A stretch of 21,789 bases of DNA, from IMG/VR virus record IMGVR_UViG_3300042465_006730, positions 1 to 21,789 of that record; one strand, written 5' to 3'. This stretch comes from a virus. Shown here piece by piece: positions 16,582 through 21,789 of this stretch (its first letter is position 1; the number at the start of each line of letters is the position of its first letter). The notes beneath the pieces are model-generated. The model made no database searches. It saw nothing but the letters and a program-made list of their open reading frames with translations, and was not told the DNA's origin. The position numbers and the translations under genes are program-made.

Positions 16582-16866
16582 TTAATATACTACTGTTCCA
16601 ATATCAAAACCATCTGAGAAACCACTACTAAAACCACCTCTTGTCGCAAATTGTGCCGGTGCTTCTATCACACCTATACCTTGCTCCATCAATGCTCCGT
16701 TACAACAATCTCTACCATATCTATTCTCATTCAAACACAAACATCCCCTTCTATTGTTCTTAGGAGAGGATAGACCACGTGTTGGGCCAATGAATATGCC
16801 ACTATTATTCTCTCTATTGACAGAATATCTAAGGTTACCGTTTCTACTATTGCTCCACCTGCCCAT
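16582..16866 (-). CDS. Small Cys-rich conserved phage protein (GCLC...CC...QGIG motif)
   Basis: This is a 94-aa protein. A basic/Asn-rich N-terminus is followed by GCLCLNENRYGRDCCNG (Cys 42, 44, 54, 55) and then EQGIG (61-65). I recall small proteins with this CLC-x(9)-CC...QGIG signature near fibre genes of Bacteroidota phages, but I know no function for them. The C-terminal part (GGFSSGFSDGFDIG) is Gly/Phe/Ser-rich. Four closely spaced Cys could bind a metal or form disulfides. The gene lies 20 nt upstream of the fibre, and its own leader carries the third GGTGTTAAAGA motif. A role in fibre assembly or as a virion tip is a guess from position. Confidence 0.65.
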   Translation of the reverse strand: MGRWSNSRNGNLRYSVNRENNSGIFIGPTRGLSSPKNNRRGCLCLNENRYGRDCCNGALMEQGIGVIEAPAQFATRGGFSSGFSDGFDIGTVVY

Positions 16867-16879
16867 AATGGTTTTTTAG

Positions 16880-16890
16880 TCTTTAACACC
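16880..16890 (-). promoter_or_regulatory. Leader motif GGTGTTAAAGA (copy 3)
   Basis: This identical 11-mer lies 13 nt before the ATG at 16866 in the 46-nt gap after the frameshifted chaperone reading frame. Upstream AATACC on the minus strand could pair with GGTGTT (six pairs, one G-U), a weaker version of the hairpin at 12802-12828. Confidence 0.45.
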
Positions 16891-16912
16891 CCTAATCCTA
16901 AATGTTGTGGTA

Positions 16913-17682
16913 TTATTTGATGCCTTTAAGTGACTCTTTGTGTATTAAGGTTTCTAAAAAGCTTTTATCTGCTTTATAAGCTAAGAGTAGTAAACACTTC
17001 TCTAATGGTTGATTAATTATTTCATCTATAGCTCTGATATCACCGTTTGCAAGTTCAATAATGCTTGCGTATGATTTCCACTTTTTTCCAAAGTTTGCTT
17101 GATGTTGTGTAGGTACTCCTCCTGCATCACTATCGTAGAGTTCAGGGTATAATTGAGTAAGTCCGTTAACATACGAACAAAAAAAAACAGAGTACCAAAG
17201 TGTATATCCATGCTTACATTTAACCACTTAGTTTCATCTATCTTACCATCGTATGCTTTTATACTATACGAATCAAATAGTTTCTTTTCTACTGGTCTGT
17301 ATAGTATACTCATTATCTTTCCCCAATTGTTATCTATTGCCAATGCATCGTATTTAGTTATATCACAGAATGCTCCGTATGTCATATTAGATAAGTTAGG
17401 TTCAAATCCATACTCTATACCATCTATTTGGATAAATCTTTGTAATTCGTATTGTGTATTACCCATAAAGGTTGCTAACGTTGAAACGACTTCATTATAA
17501 GATTCTTTTGATAATGATTTGATTTGTTCTAAGTTAATACCGCATAAGTGATGTAACATAAATGCTATACTCGCCTCTTCATCATCTTTATAATTTTCTA
17601 AATCACTTTGTAGGGCTAGATACTTACTTAATGTAATATCTTTCCAACTATCAGGTATGGTAATGTTAATCGTTTGTTTCAT
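16913..17682 (-). CDS. Tail assembly chaperone, -1 frameshift fusion product (256 aa)
   Basis: Reading starts at 17682, proceeds 168 codons to the end of a nine-T run (minus strand, 17187-17179), slips back one base and continues from TGT at 17179 to a stop at 16913. This adds 88 residues that do not look like noise: NFGKKWKSYASIIELANGDI and EIINQPLEKCLLLLAYKADK. I associate the pattern 'W-x-x-Y-x-x-I-x-x-LA-x-GD ... PL-x-x-CL' with C-termini of chaperone-like proteins in Bacteroidota phages. The extension has only a GTG (17227) as an independent start, deep inside the upstream frame, and without the extension a 159-nt gap would be unexplained. In long-tailed phages, ribosomal frameshifting makes the short and long chaperones that load tail-tube protein on the tape measure. 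The fusion is inferred, not proven. Confidence 0.65.
17026..17682 (-). CDS. Tail assembly chaperone, unshifted product (218 aa)
   Basis: This is the frame-0 product of the chaperone-like gene. Recognisable elements are NITIPDSWKDITLSKYLALQ, GIEYGFEPNLSNMTYGAFCD, SILYRPVEKK and SMDIHFGTLFFFVRML. The order 'IP-x-SW-x-D-I-T', 'F-x-P-x-L-x-x-MT-x-G' and 'YRP' is one I know from a protein family found in the tail module of Bacteroidota phages. After the Phe run (166-168) frame 0 continues for 50 residues in a helical, Gln/Asn-rich tail (QTVISEL end) that overlaps the alternative frame. The start at 17682 overlaps the preceding coiled-coil gene by 17 nt. If the frameshift call is wrong, this is the only product and 16913-17025 is non-coding or a separate GTG-started gene. 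Confidence 0.75.
   Translation of the reverse strand: MKQTINITIPDSWKDITLSKYLALQSDLENYKDDEEASIAFMLHHLCGINLEQIKSLSKESYNEVVSTLATFMGNTQYELQRFIQIDGIEYGFEPNLSNMTYGAFCDITKYDALAIDNNWGKIMSILYRPVEKKLFDSYSIKAYDGKIDETKWLNVSMDIHFGTLFFFVRMLTDLLNYTLNSTIVMQEEYLHNIKQTLEKSGNHTQALLNLQTVISEL
17179..17187 (-). other. Slippery run T9, candidate -1 ribosomal frameshift site
   Basis: Nine consecutive T on the minus strand are read in frame 0 as TTT TTT TTT followed by GTT. A one-base backward slip re-pairs tRNA-Phe perfectly. Immediately downstream GTTCG and CGGAC could form a 5-bp stem (one G-U) with an 8-nt loop, although the spacer is shorter than in classic stimulators. Confidence 0.6.
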
Positions 17683-17890
17683 ATGTATTGTTTGTAAATG
17701 TTTGTGATAAAAAATATATGTTCTGTTGTAACTTCTTAACCTTTGCTTCTTCGTTTAATAATTTTGCGTTCATTGCTATTATTCTTGCATTCAATTCTTC
17801 ATTATGTGATAGAAGTTCTCTAGCCATTTCTAATAACTGAAGTATATCTCCCTCAGTAAATTCTTTTCCTTGTATTTCTATTGTATTCAT
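17666..17890 (-). CDS. Small coiled-coil protein upstream of the chaperone
   Basis: This is a 74-aa protein of unrecognised family. The N-terminal 20 residues (MNTIEIQGKEFTEGDILQLL) look like a short beta hairpin plus a helix start. Residues 20-65 form an amphipathic helix or coiled coil (LLSHNEELNARIIAMNAKLL, VKKLQQNIYFLSQ). The C-terminus is polar (NNTYETND). It overlaps the chaperone start by 17 nt, so the two are probably translationally coupled. Its conserved position directly before a tail chaperone gene suggests a role in tail assembly, but that is contextual only. Confidence 0.65.
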   Translation of the reverse strand: MNTIEIQGKEFTEGDILQLLEMARELLSHNEELNARIIAMNAKLLNEEAKVKKLQQNIYFLSQTFTNNTYETND

Positions 17891-17914
17891 ATTAATATTT
17901 TATTTTTCCTATCG

Positions 17915-18316
17915 TTAATCTGTTTCATATTTGTGTGATTCGTTTTTTCTTTTATCTTCTATACTTATTAAATTTATATACTGCATTAAATTGTTATCCG
18001 CTAATATTCTATCCATTTGTTTACCTACGAATGCTCTTATCTCACTTCTATCTTTCAGAGGTTTGATTTGTTTATTTATATCTGCCCAAAACGGTTTTCT
18101 ATTTTCAAATTTATAATCTTTATATAGTTGTATTCTGTTTATCATTGCTCCTATCTCTGCTCTTTTTTCTTTTTGTACTCTACTTCTCTCATCTAATTCA
18201 TCTCGATAACATCCTTTGCATAATGCTCGTTTGAATTGTTTATTACTTAAATCTTCATTCCATTTTACACCACACACTCCACATTGTGTTGATACCTGTC
18301 TTAAACTTCTTGCCAT
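17915..18316 (-). CDS. Zinc-ribbon protein next to the large terminase
   Basis: This is a 133-aa basic protein. An N-terminal four-Cys zinc-ribbon-like element has Cys 12, 15 (CGVC) and Cys 33, 36 (CKGC), followed by a charged helix (RDELDERSRVQKEKRAEI). The remainder is helical and Lys/Arg-rich (RKPFWADINKQIKPLKDR, AFVGKQMDRIL). It starts 3 nt after the terminase stop. I recall similar short CxxC...CxxC proteins beside terminase genes in Bacteroidota phages, without a known function. Nucleic-acid binding during packaging or in regulation is plausible. No nuclease motif such as HNH is visible. Confidence 0.7.
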   Translation of the reverse strand: MARSLRQVSTQCGVCGVKWNEDLSNKQFKRALCKGCYRDELDERSRVQKEKRAEIGAMINRIQLYKDYKFENRKPFWADINKQIKPLKDRSEIRAFVGKQMDRILADNNLMQYINLISIEDKRKNESHKYETD

Positions 18317-18319
18317 AAC

Positions 18320-19504
18320 TTATCTTATTGAAATACTATATTTACCTGCGTTTATCTTTTTTGCATTTAACATTTCCATTACACCATAACGAAGGGCATC
18401 TAATAAGTGATTGTTCGCATCTATTGGTATATTTGTAACACCACCATTACCATCATCAACCCATTCGTATGAATATAACTCTTCTATTAAGTTACTATTA
18501 TTTTTCGGTATTACCAAATTATATTGCTTAACTAAATCTATTCCCCATTGTATACTATCCTTACCTTTCTTAACACCTTTTGCTAATGGAAACCCACCTC
18601 TACGGATTTCTTCAATAAGACGAGGTTCTGCACTATCTACAATTATAATATCTCTTTCACCAACATTACCTTTTAATAAATCTATTATCTGTTGTGTAAT
18701 AAGACCTTTCTGATATATGTGTTCGTTTATAATTAATTTATTTCCTGCTTTCCATATACCAACTAATGCAGTAGGGTCACTTACATATCCTATATCCATT
18801 GCAAAACAAACAAACTCTGCTGTATCAAAATCAAACTCATCTACTATCTCAAATTCATATATCTGTTTCTCATTCACTGCAAACTGACCTAAACCATATG
18901 TCATCCAATATCTAGGGTTTGTATCTCTATACTTCTCAATGAATTGTACTTGTTCTGATGGTAGGTAAGGATTATCTCTGTATGTAGTAATAAATAATTC
19001 TGCATCATCTCTAACCGCTAATTCACTTATAATATAATGCTTTGGTGAGAATGATGGATTGAATGATAGGAGTATTTGACCTGTTGTTCTGATTGCTAAC
19101 TGCATAAACTGTTCGTGAGATAATTCATTAGCTTCATCTACCCACAATATATCTCTTTTTAATCCTTTAAGTTTTTCTGCACTATCCGTTGAAAAGAATT
19201 CTATTTGTGAATCATTATCAAATGTAAATGTATGCTCAGTTGCCATATACTTATCTTCATCCCATAGACCTAACTCTTTCATTATATCTTTGAAATCTCT
19301 TAGTGCCGATGTTCGCAGTGCTGGAAAGGTTTTTCTTACAATAGAGATTAATTTCTTTTCCTCTAATGCTTTTACTATTAAGAACTGAATGATAGAATAA
19401 CTTTTACCTGACCTAGCTGAACCTTGATGTAATTGTATCTTTGCTGTTGAGTTGTAACAATTCTGAAATGTTTTAGTTGTTGTTATCTTCAGTTCCATTG
19501 CCAC
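18320..19504 (-). CDS. terL: Terminase large subunit (ATPase-nuclease)
   Basis: This 394-aa protein is the DNA-packaging motor. ATPase: Walker A GSARSGKS (28-35), Walker B ILWVDEANEL (119-128, with D123 and E124), and the coupling motif LLSFNPSFSPKH (145-156). Nuclease: an RNase H-like domain with acidic residues in AMDIGY (D237), VDSAEP (D290) and HLLDALRY (D369). The order, spacing and length are those of compact phage large terminases, and all key residues are present, so it should be active. The start overlaps the small-terminase-like gene by 32 nt; an in-frame Met two codons later is an alternative. It packages DNA into the prohead through the portal encoded at 8557-9894. Confidence 0.95.
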   Translation of the reverse strand: MAMELKITTTKTFQNCYNSTAKIQLHQGSARSGKSYSIIQFLIVKALEEKKLISIVRKTFPALRTSALRDFKDIMKELGLWDEDKYMATEHTFTFDNDSQIEFFSTDSAEKLKGLKRDILWVDEANELSHEQFMQLAIRTTGQILLSFNPSFSPKHYIISELAVRDDAELFITTYRDNPYLPSEQVQFIEKYRDTNPRYWMTYGLGQFAVNEKQIYEFEIVDEFDFDTAEFVCFAMDIGYVSDPTALVGIWKAGNKLIINEHIYQKGLITQQIIDLLKGNVGERDIIIVDSAEPRLIEEIRRGGFPLAKGVKKGKDSIQWGIDLVKQYNLVIPKNNSNLIEELYSYEWVDDGNGGVTNIPIDANNHLLDALRYGVMEMLNAKKINAGKYSISIR

Positions 19505-19781
19505 TTTTTATTTCAATTGTAATCTTTTCTACTTTGTGTTTTAATTCACCACTAATATCTACTTTAGTCATCTTAGGCATTATATACTCAATAAGACCTT
19601 TAGATAACTCCATTGCTTTCTTTGGGTCCTCTTTTCGTATCTTAGCTAAATCCTCTAAATAATTGTCTAATGTAATTGAGACAATCTTATTTATAGTTTC
19701 TTTTAACTCAGTTGTCGTCTTATTAGGCACTCCCTTAGGTCTGCCTGTTGCTATTTTATTTCCTTTTTGAAACTTTGCCAT
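19473..19781 (-). CDS. Putative terminase small subunit
   Basis: This is a 102-aa basic protein starting MAKFQKGNKIATGRPKGVPNKTTT. The 'KGN-x-x-x-GRPKG-x-x-NK' element is common at the N-terminus of phage small-terminase-like and related DNA-binding proteins. The rest is two or three helices (TTELKETINKIVSITLDNYL, DPKKAMELSKGLIEYIMPK) and a Lys/Glu-rich tail. The small-terminase call rests mainly on its position and its 32-nt overlap with terL, plus the DNA-binding basic N-terminus. It would recognise phage DNA and hand it to TerL. Another DNA-binding role remains possible. Confidence 0.65.
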   Translation of the reverse strand: MAKFQKGNKIATGRPKGVPNKTTTELKETINKIVSITLDNYLEDLAKIRKEDPKKAMELSKGLIEYIMPKMTKVDISGELKHKVEKITIEIKSGNGTEDNNN

Positions 19782-19820
19782 AGTTATTTTTCGTTTATTT
19801 TACGATATATTCATATATAC

Positions 19821-19833
19821 TTAACCTAGCTTT
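19821..19833 (-). promoter_or_regulatory. Leader motif AAAGCTAGGTTAA (copy 2)
   Basis: This 13-mer is identical to that at 5148-5160. It lies 39 nt before the small-terminase ATG, just after the stop of the 49-aa gene. No TAnnTTTG promoter is seen in this gap, so the motif may be a phage-specific promoter part, operator or RNA element. Confidence 0.4.
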
Positions 19834-19834
19834 T

Positions 19835-19984
19835 TTATTTTGTAGTTGAACCGCTCTCTAACATTCTCTGTTGGAACTCTTCAAAATCTTTTTGTAATTT
19901 CTCTAATTCTTCTTTGGTGAACATAGTTTTGAATATTTCAGATACTTCTTTGATTTGTTCGTTTAGTTTTTCTTCGTTTGTCAT
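19835..19984 (-). CDS. Small acidic helical protein (49 aa)
   Basis: ATG at 19984 opens a 49-codon frame beginning MTNEEKLNEQIKEV and ending ESGSTTK before TAA. It is Glu/Lys-rich with regular hydrophobics (IFKTMF, ELEKLQKDFEEFQQRM), typical of a short amphipathic helix or coiled coil. It fills exactly the gap between the sigma-like gene (7 nt upstream) and the small-terminase leader, with coding-like amino-acid composition, so I regard it as real. I do not recognise a family. Small helical proteins of this type can act as regulators or assembly cofactors, but nothing here tells which. Confidence 0.6.
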   Translation of the reverse strand: MTNEEKLNEQIKEVSEIFKTMFTKEELEKLQKDFEEFQQRMLESGSTTK

Positions 19985-19991
19985 TTTTAAT

Positions 19992-20546
19992 TTATTTGAA
20001 TGGGTTATCTATTACACCTTGCATATGTTTGCGTATTTTCTTTATTGCTAAGAACGTAGTACTTTTACTTATGCCTATCTTTTGTGCTACTTCATTAAGA
20101 GTATCCTCCGACATCCAATACATTTCATACAATCTTGCTTGCGGCCATAGTTTAGTTACTTGCAGTGATTGTAGTTCTTGCTTTACATTATCATATGCCT
20201 TCATTACTGCTGTATCTTTTTCTTCATCATATATTTCATCGGATTTATCCATAATACTGATATCTCCTATATGAACATATCTACCAACTTTCTCTGCTCT
20301 ATTGTACCACCTATGTTTTAAGAACTTCTGACAATAGATTAAGTTATATGATTTACCCCACCATAACTTTTCTCTACATTCTTTTGCTAAGTAAACATAG
20401 AGGTCGGCTACAAGTTCTTCCGATTCTATCATTGATTTACATATGTTATAACTTGCTTTGAGTAACCATGTATGTGATTCTCTGTATAGAGTATCTAGTC
20501 TCTTATTACATTGTTCTTGCATACTACTTGTTGCTTCATTAAGCAT
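19992..20546 (-). CDS. Sigma-70-like / HTH transcription regulator
   Basis: This is a 184-aa protein. Residues about 40-85 (IESEELVADLYVYLAKECRE, then FLKHRWYNRAEK) resemble sigma region 2. Residues about 110-132 are a linker helix. Residues 147-175 (EDTLNEVAQKIGISKSTTFLAIKKIRKHM) are a clear helix-turn-helix of the sigma region 4 type. Length and two-part layout fit small phage-encoded sigma-like factors, which in Bacteroidota phages are often found just upstream of terminase. It may direct host polymerase to late promoters, including the leaders with the repeated motifs described in this window. It overlaps the previous gene by 8 nt. A small-terminase-like HTH role is the alternative. Confidence 0.65.
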   Translation of the reverse strand: MLNEATSSMQEQCNKRLDTLYRESHTWLLKASYNICKSMIESEELVADLYVYLAKECREKLWWGKSYNLIYCQKFLKHRWYNRAEKVGRYVHIGDISIMDKSDEIYDEEKDTAVMKAYDNVKQELQSLQVTKLWPQARLYEMYWMSEDTLNEVAQKIGISKSTTFLAIKKIRKHMQGVIDNPFK

Positions 20547-20778
20547 TATAGTTATCCTTATTCTCGTTAATATAAGTTCTTATTGTATCTACCGCTTTTT
20601 TCCACAATCCTGCTGCCGATGAACAGGTACAAGGTTGGTTTTCTGTTGTTTTTGCTATCTTTTGGTAGTTACTCCAAATATAACCAATCTTATCATCTGG
20701 TAAATAGTTGCCAATACCCTCTAGCGTTCCCTTTAAGGATATGAATTCATCTTGTGTATATAAGTTGTTATCTGCCAT
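20539..20778 (-). CDS. Conserved small phage protein of unknown function (79 aa)
   Basis: This is a 79-aa protein. The N-terminal half (YTQDEFISLKGTLEGIGNYL) is helical. A central CTCSSAAGLWKKAVDTIRTYI segment has a CxC pair followed by an amphipathic helix. I have seen this CxCxSxxxLW-x-x-A-x-x-x-I arrangement in small proteins upstream of sigma-like or terminase genes in Bacteroidota phages, without a known function. It has no signal peptide. It begins 7 nt after the 88-aa gene and its stop overlaps the next start by 8 nt, so the two are probably coupled. Confidence 0.65.
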   Translation of the reverse strand: MADNNLYTQDEFISLKGTLEGIGNYLPDDKIGYIWSNYQKIAKTTENQPCTCSSAAGLWKKAVDTIRTYINENKDNYNA

Positions 20779-20785
20779 ATTGCTT

Positions 20786-21052
20786 CTATTTTTGAGGTGT
20801 ATCTAATTTATCTAAAGGTATAAAGGGTGCCTTCTTTGGTTGAGGTTGTAAATCAATTGGATTATCTAAATTTAAGAAAGGTTTCAATTCTTCTATTAAC
20901 GGATGTTCTGCCGGGAATGTTATGCCTAATGCTGATATGATTAGTACTAAATCATTTACCGAAGTTAATTTTCTGAAATCTACTAAATACGCTTTACCTT
21001 GTTGAATTTCTTTTTGAGTTCCCTCTAATGTGCTTTTAAGTTCTACTGCCAT
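20786..21052 (-). CDS. Hypothetical protein (88 aa)
   Basis: This is an 88-aa protein of unrecognised family. It has an amphipathic N-terminal half (VELKSTLEGTQKEIQQGKAY), a hydrophobic central helix (VNDLVLIISALGITF) and a Pro/Lys-rich C-terminus (QPQPKKAPFIPLDKLDTPQK). The central segment is too short and too flanked by charge to call a membrane span with confidence. Its start overlaps the 28-aa membrane ORF by 17 nt, and its ATG is preceded by an A-rich leader (AAACACAAAAGATGG). Very similar leader sequence precedes the scaffold-like gene. Confidence 0.6.
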   Translation of the reverse strand: MAVELKSTLEGTQKEIQQGKAYLVDFRKLTSVNDLVLIISALGITFPAEHPLIEELKPFLNLDNPIDLQPQPKKAPFIPLDKLDTPQK

Positions 21053-21122
21053 CTTTTGTGTTTTTTGTTTTTGTAAATAATGTTATTATTGTGAGTATTG
21101 TTCCTAATATTGCTATTACCAT
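21036..21122 (-). CDS. Tiny predicted single-span membrane protein (28 aa)
   Basis: ATG at 21122 opens a 28-codon frame: MVIAILGTILTIITLFTKTK followed by a polar tail NTKDGSRT and TAA at 21036. Residues 2-16 are an uninterrupted hydrophobic run followed by lysines, as in small membrane peptides with a cytoplasmic-side positive end. Its start overlaps the upstream gene's stop (ATGGTAA, 7 nt) and its end overlaps the next gene by 17 nt, so it fills the gap exactly. I cannot exclude a chance frame given its length. A holin-like or other membrane role would be speculation. Confidence 0.45.
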   Translation of the reverse strand: MVIAILGTILTIITLFTKTKNTKDGSRT

Positions 21123-21328
21123 AATTTTATTCTATTACATTTACCATCGTAATCTGGGTTTGTTAATCTATTCAACCATTGTTTTCTTTCACAACAACCG
21201 CAAGAATCAGAATTGAAGAATCTCTTAGCAATCCATAATGCTAAGAGTTCTCCCTTTCCGAAAGTAAGCAGATTGATTATGAATTCCACTAAGGTTCCAA
21301 TCTGAATTTTACTTAATATCTTTCTCAT
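21116..21328 (-). CDS. Small conserved protein with amphipathic helix and CGCC motif (70 aa)
   Basis: This is a 70-aa protein. Residues 8-37 (IQIGTLVEFIINLLTFGKGELLALWIAKRF) are mostly hydrophobic and could be a membrane-associated helix pair. They are followed by SDSCGCCERKQWLNRLTNP (Cys 43, 45, 46) and a fourth Cys at 64, a possible metal site. I recall small proteins with the CGCCER-x-x-WLN signature in phages of Bacteroidota but know no function for them. The start shares one base with the previous stop (TAATG), indicating translational coupling to the GIY-YIG gene. Confidence 0.65.
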   Translation of the reverse strand: MRKILSKIQIGTLVEFIINLLTFGKGELLALWIAKRFFNSDSCGCCERKQWLNRLTNPDYDGKCNRIKLW

Positions 21329-21747
21329 TATTTGTAATTTATATTTAATTCAGGTTGATTTTTTTTAACCCATTCCCTTTCTATACTCAATAATTCGGTT
21401 TTAGTGATATTACCTAAATTTTTAATTAAGTTTATTGTATGATTTTCAAAACCATAGTTAACAAACGAATTCATTAATAATCTAGGTCCTGGCTTTCCAT
21501 TCTTTATAAACCATTTGTAGCGAGAAACTCTTTTGTTTATAGTTGCTTTTGTACTTCCATAGTATCTTTGACCTATTGGATTTACAATTTCATAAAGTTT
21601 AGCATCTTTATTTGCGTATTGATATCCATTATTGCAATCTCTACACCAATATTGGTATCCATCTTTTGATTTGTTGTTACGACTGAATTTATCTATTGAT
21701 TTCGTTTCACAACATTTTCTACATTCTTTTTCTTTCATTTTTGTCAT
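21328..21747 (-). CDS. Zinc-ribbon plus GIY-YIG endonuclease (homing-type)
   Basis: From ATG 21747 the product is 139 aa; a longer reading from 21777 adds ten residues (MIFILYKQTK). The later start is preferred because of its AAACAAACAAAA leader. The N-terminus has a zinc-ribbon-like element (Cys 9, 12, 35, 38), as seen in HNH homing nucleases. The C-terminal half is a compact GIY-YIG domain: LYEIVNPIG (GIY strand, 51-59), YYG (62-64), catalytic-type Arg 73, helix NSFVNYGFENH, Glu 123 in SIEREWV and the terminal Asn of ELNIN (135). Such enzymes cut DNA and are typical mobile free-standing endonucleases of phages. It begins the visible gene series. Confidence 0.75.
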   Translation of the reverse strand: MTKMKEKECRKCCETKSIDKFSRNNKSKDGYQYWCRDCNNGYQYANKDAKLYEIVNPIGQRYYGSTKATINKRVSRYKWFIKNGKPGPRLLMNSFVNYGFENHTINLIKNLGNITKTELLSIEREWVKKNQPELNINYK

Positions 21748-21789
21748 TTTTGTTTGTTTATATAATATAAATATCATATTCTCTAAGAT

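Noticed and set aside
17153-17500. 115-aa plus-strand frame opposite the chaperone-like gene
   Set aside because: No recognisable features, no coding context on the plus strand, and fully covered by a well-supported minus-strand gene.

Overview
This AT-rich window is a stretch of a tailed (dsDNA) phage or prophage genome. Every gene I can support lies on the minus strand, so the genes read from the right end to the left. They are tightly packed, mostly with 1-30 nt gaps or short overlaps. The host is most likely a Bacteroidota bacterium (Flavobacteriia-like). The reasons are a near-consensus Bacteroidota promoter (TTTG, 20 nt, TAnnTTTG) at 10325-10356, A-rich leaders without Shine-Dalgarno sequences, and structural families and Thr/Ser-linked modular proteins that I know from phages of that phylum. 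There is no integrase, repressor, replication or lysis gene, no tRNA and no CRISPR array.

Layout in transcription order. (1) 21747-19835: a zinc-ribbon/GIY-YIG nuclease, a run of very small proteins (70, 28, 88, 79 and 49 aa) and a sigma-like HTH protein. (2) 19781-17666: small and large terminase subunits, a zinc-ribbon protein and a coiled-coil protein. (3) 17682-16913: a tail-assembly-chaperone-like gene with a probable programmed -1 frameshift at a run of nine T, giving 218-aa and 256-aa products. (4) 16866-12841: a Cys-rich small protein, a 1173-aa repetitive fibre and a 65-aa coiled coil. (5) 12784-10430: scaffold-like protein, major capsid protein and major tail (tube) protein. (6) A 174-nt gap (10256-10429) holds a hairpin and the promoter. 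(7) 10255-5178: a small beta protein, portal, head-tail connector, a tail-completion candidate, a LamG-containing Thr-linked protein and an HK97 gp10-like protein. (8) 5126-1: two tail/baseplate proteins and a long modular repeat protein that runs off the left end.

Together these genes package DNA (terminase), build the head (scaffold, capsid, portal), join head to tail (connector, gp10-like) and make a long tail with surface-exposed fibres. Capsid-tube-portal is an unusual order, the chaperone lies far upstream of the other tail genes, and no tape-measure gene is present here.

The most notable signals are the chaperone frameshift, the tandem 70-aa Cys modules with variable-length (Thr/Ser)n linkers at the left end, and two sets of short leader motifs (GGTGTTAAAGA three times; AAAGCTAGGTTAA twice) placed just upstream of particular genes. 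Product names rest on motif recognition by eye; no database search was possible.
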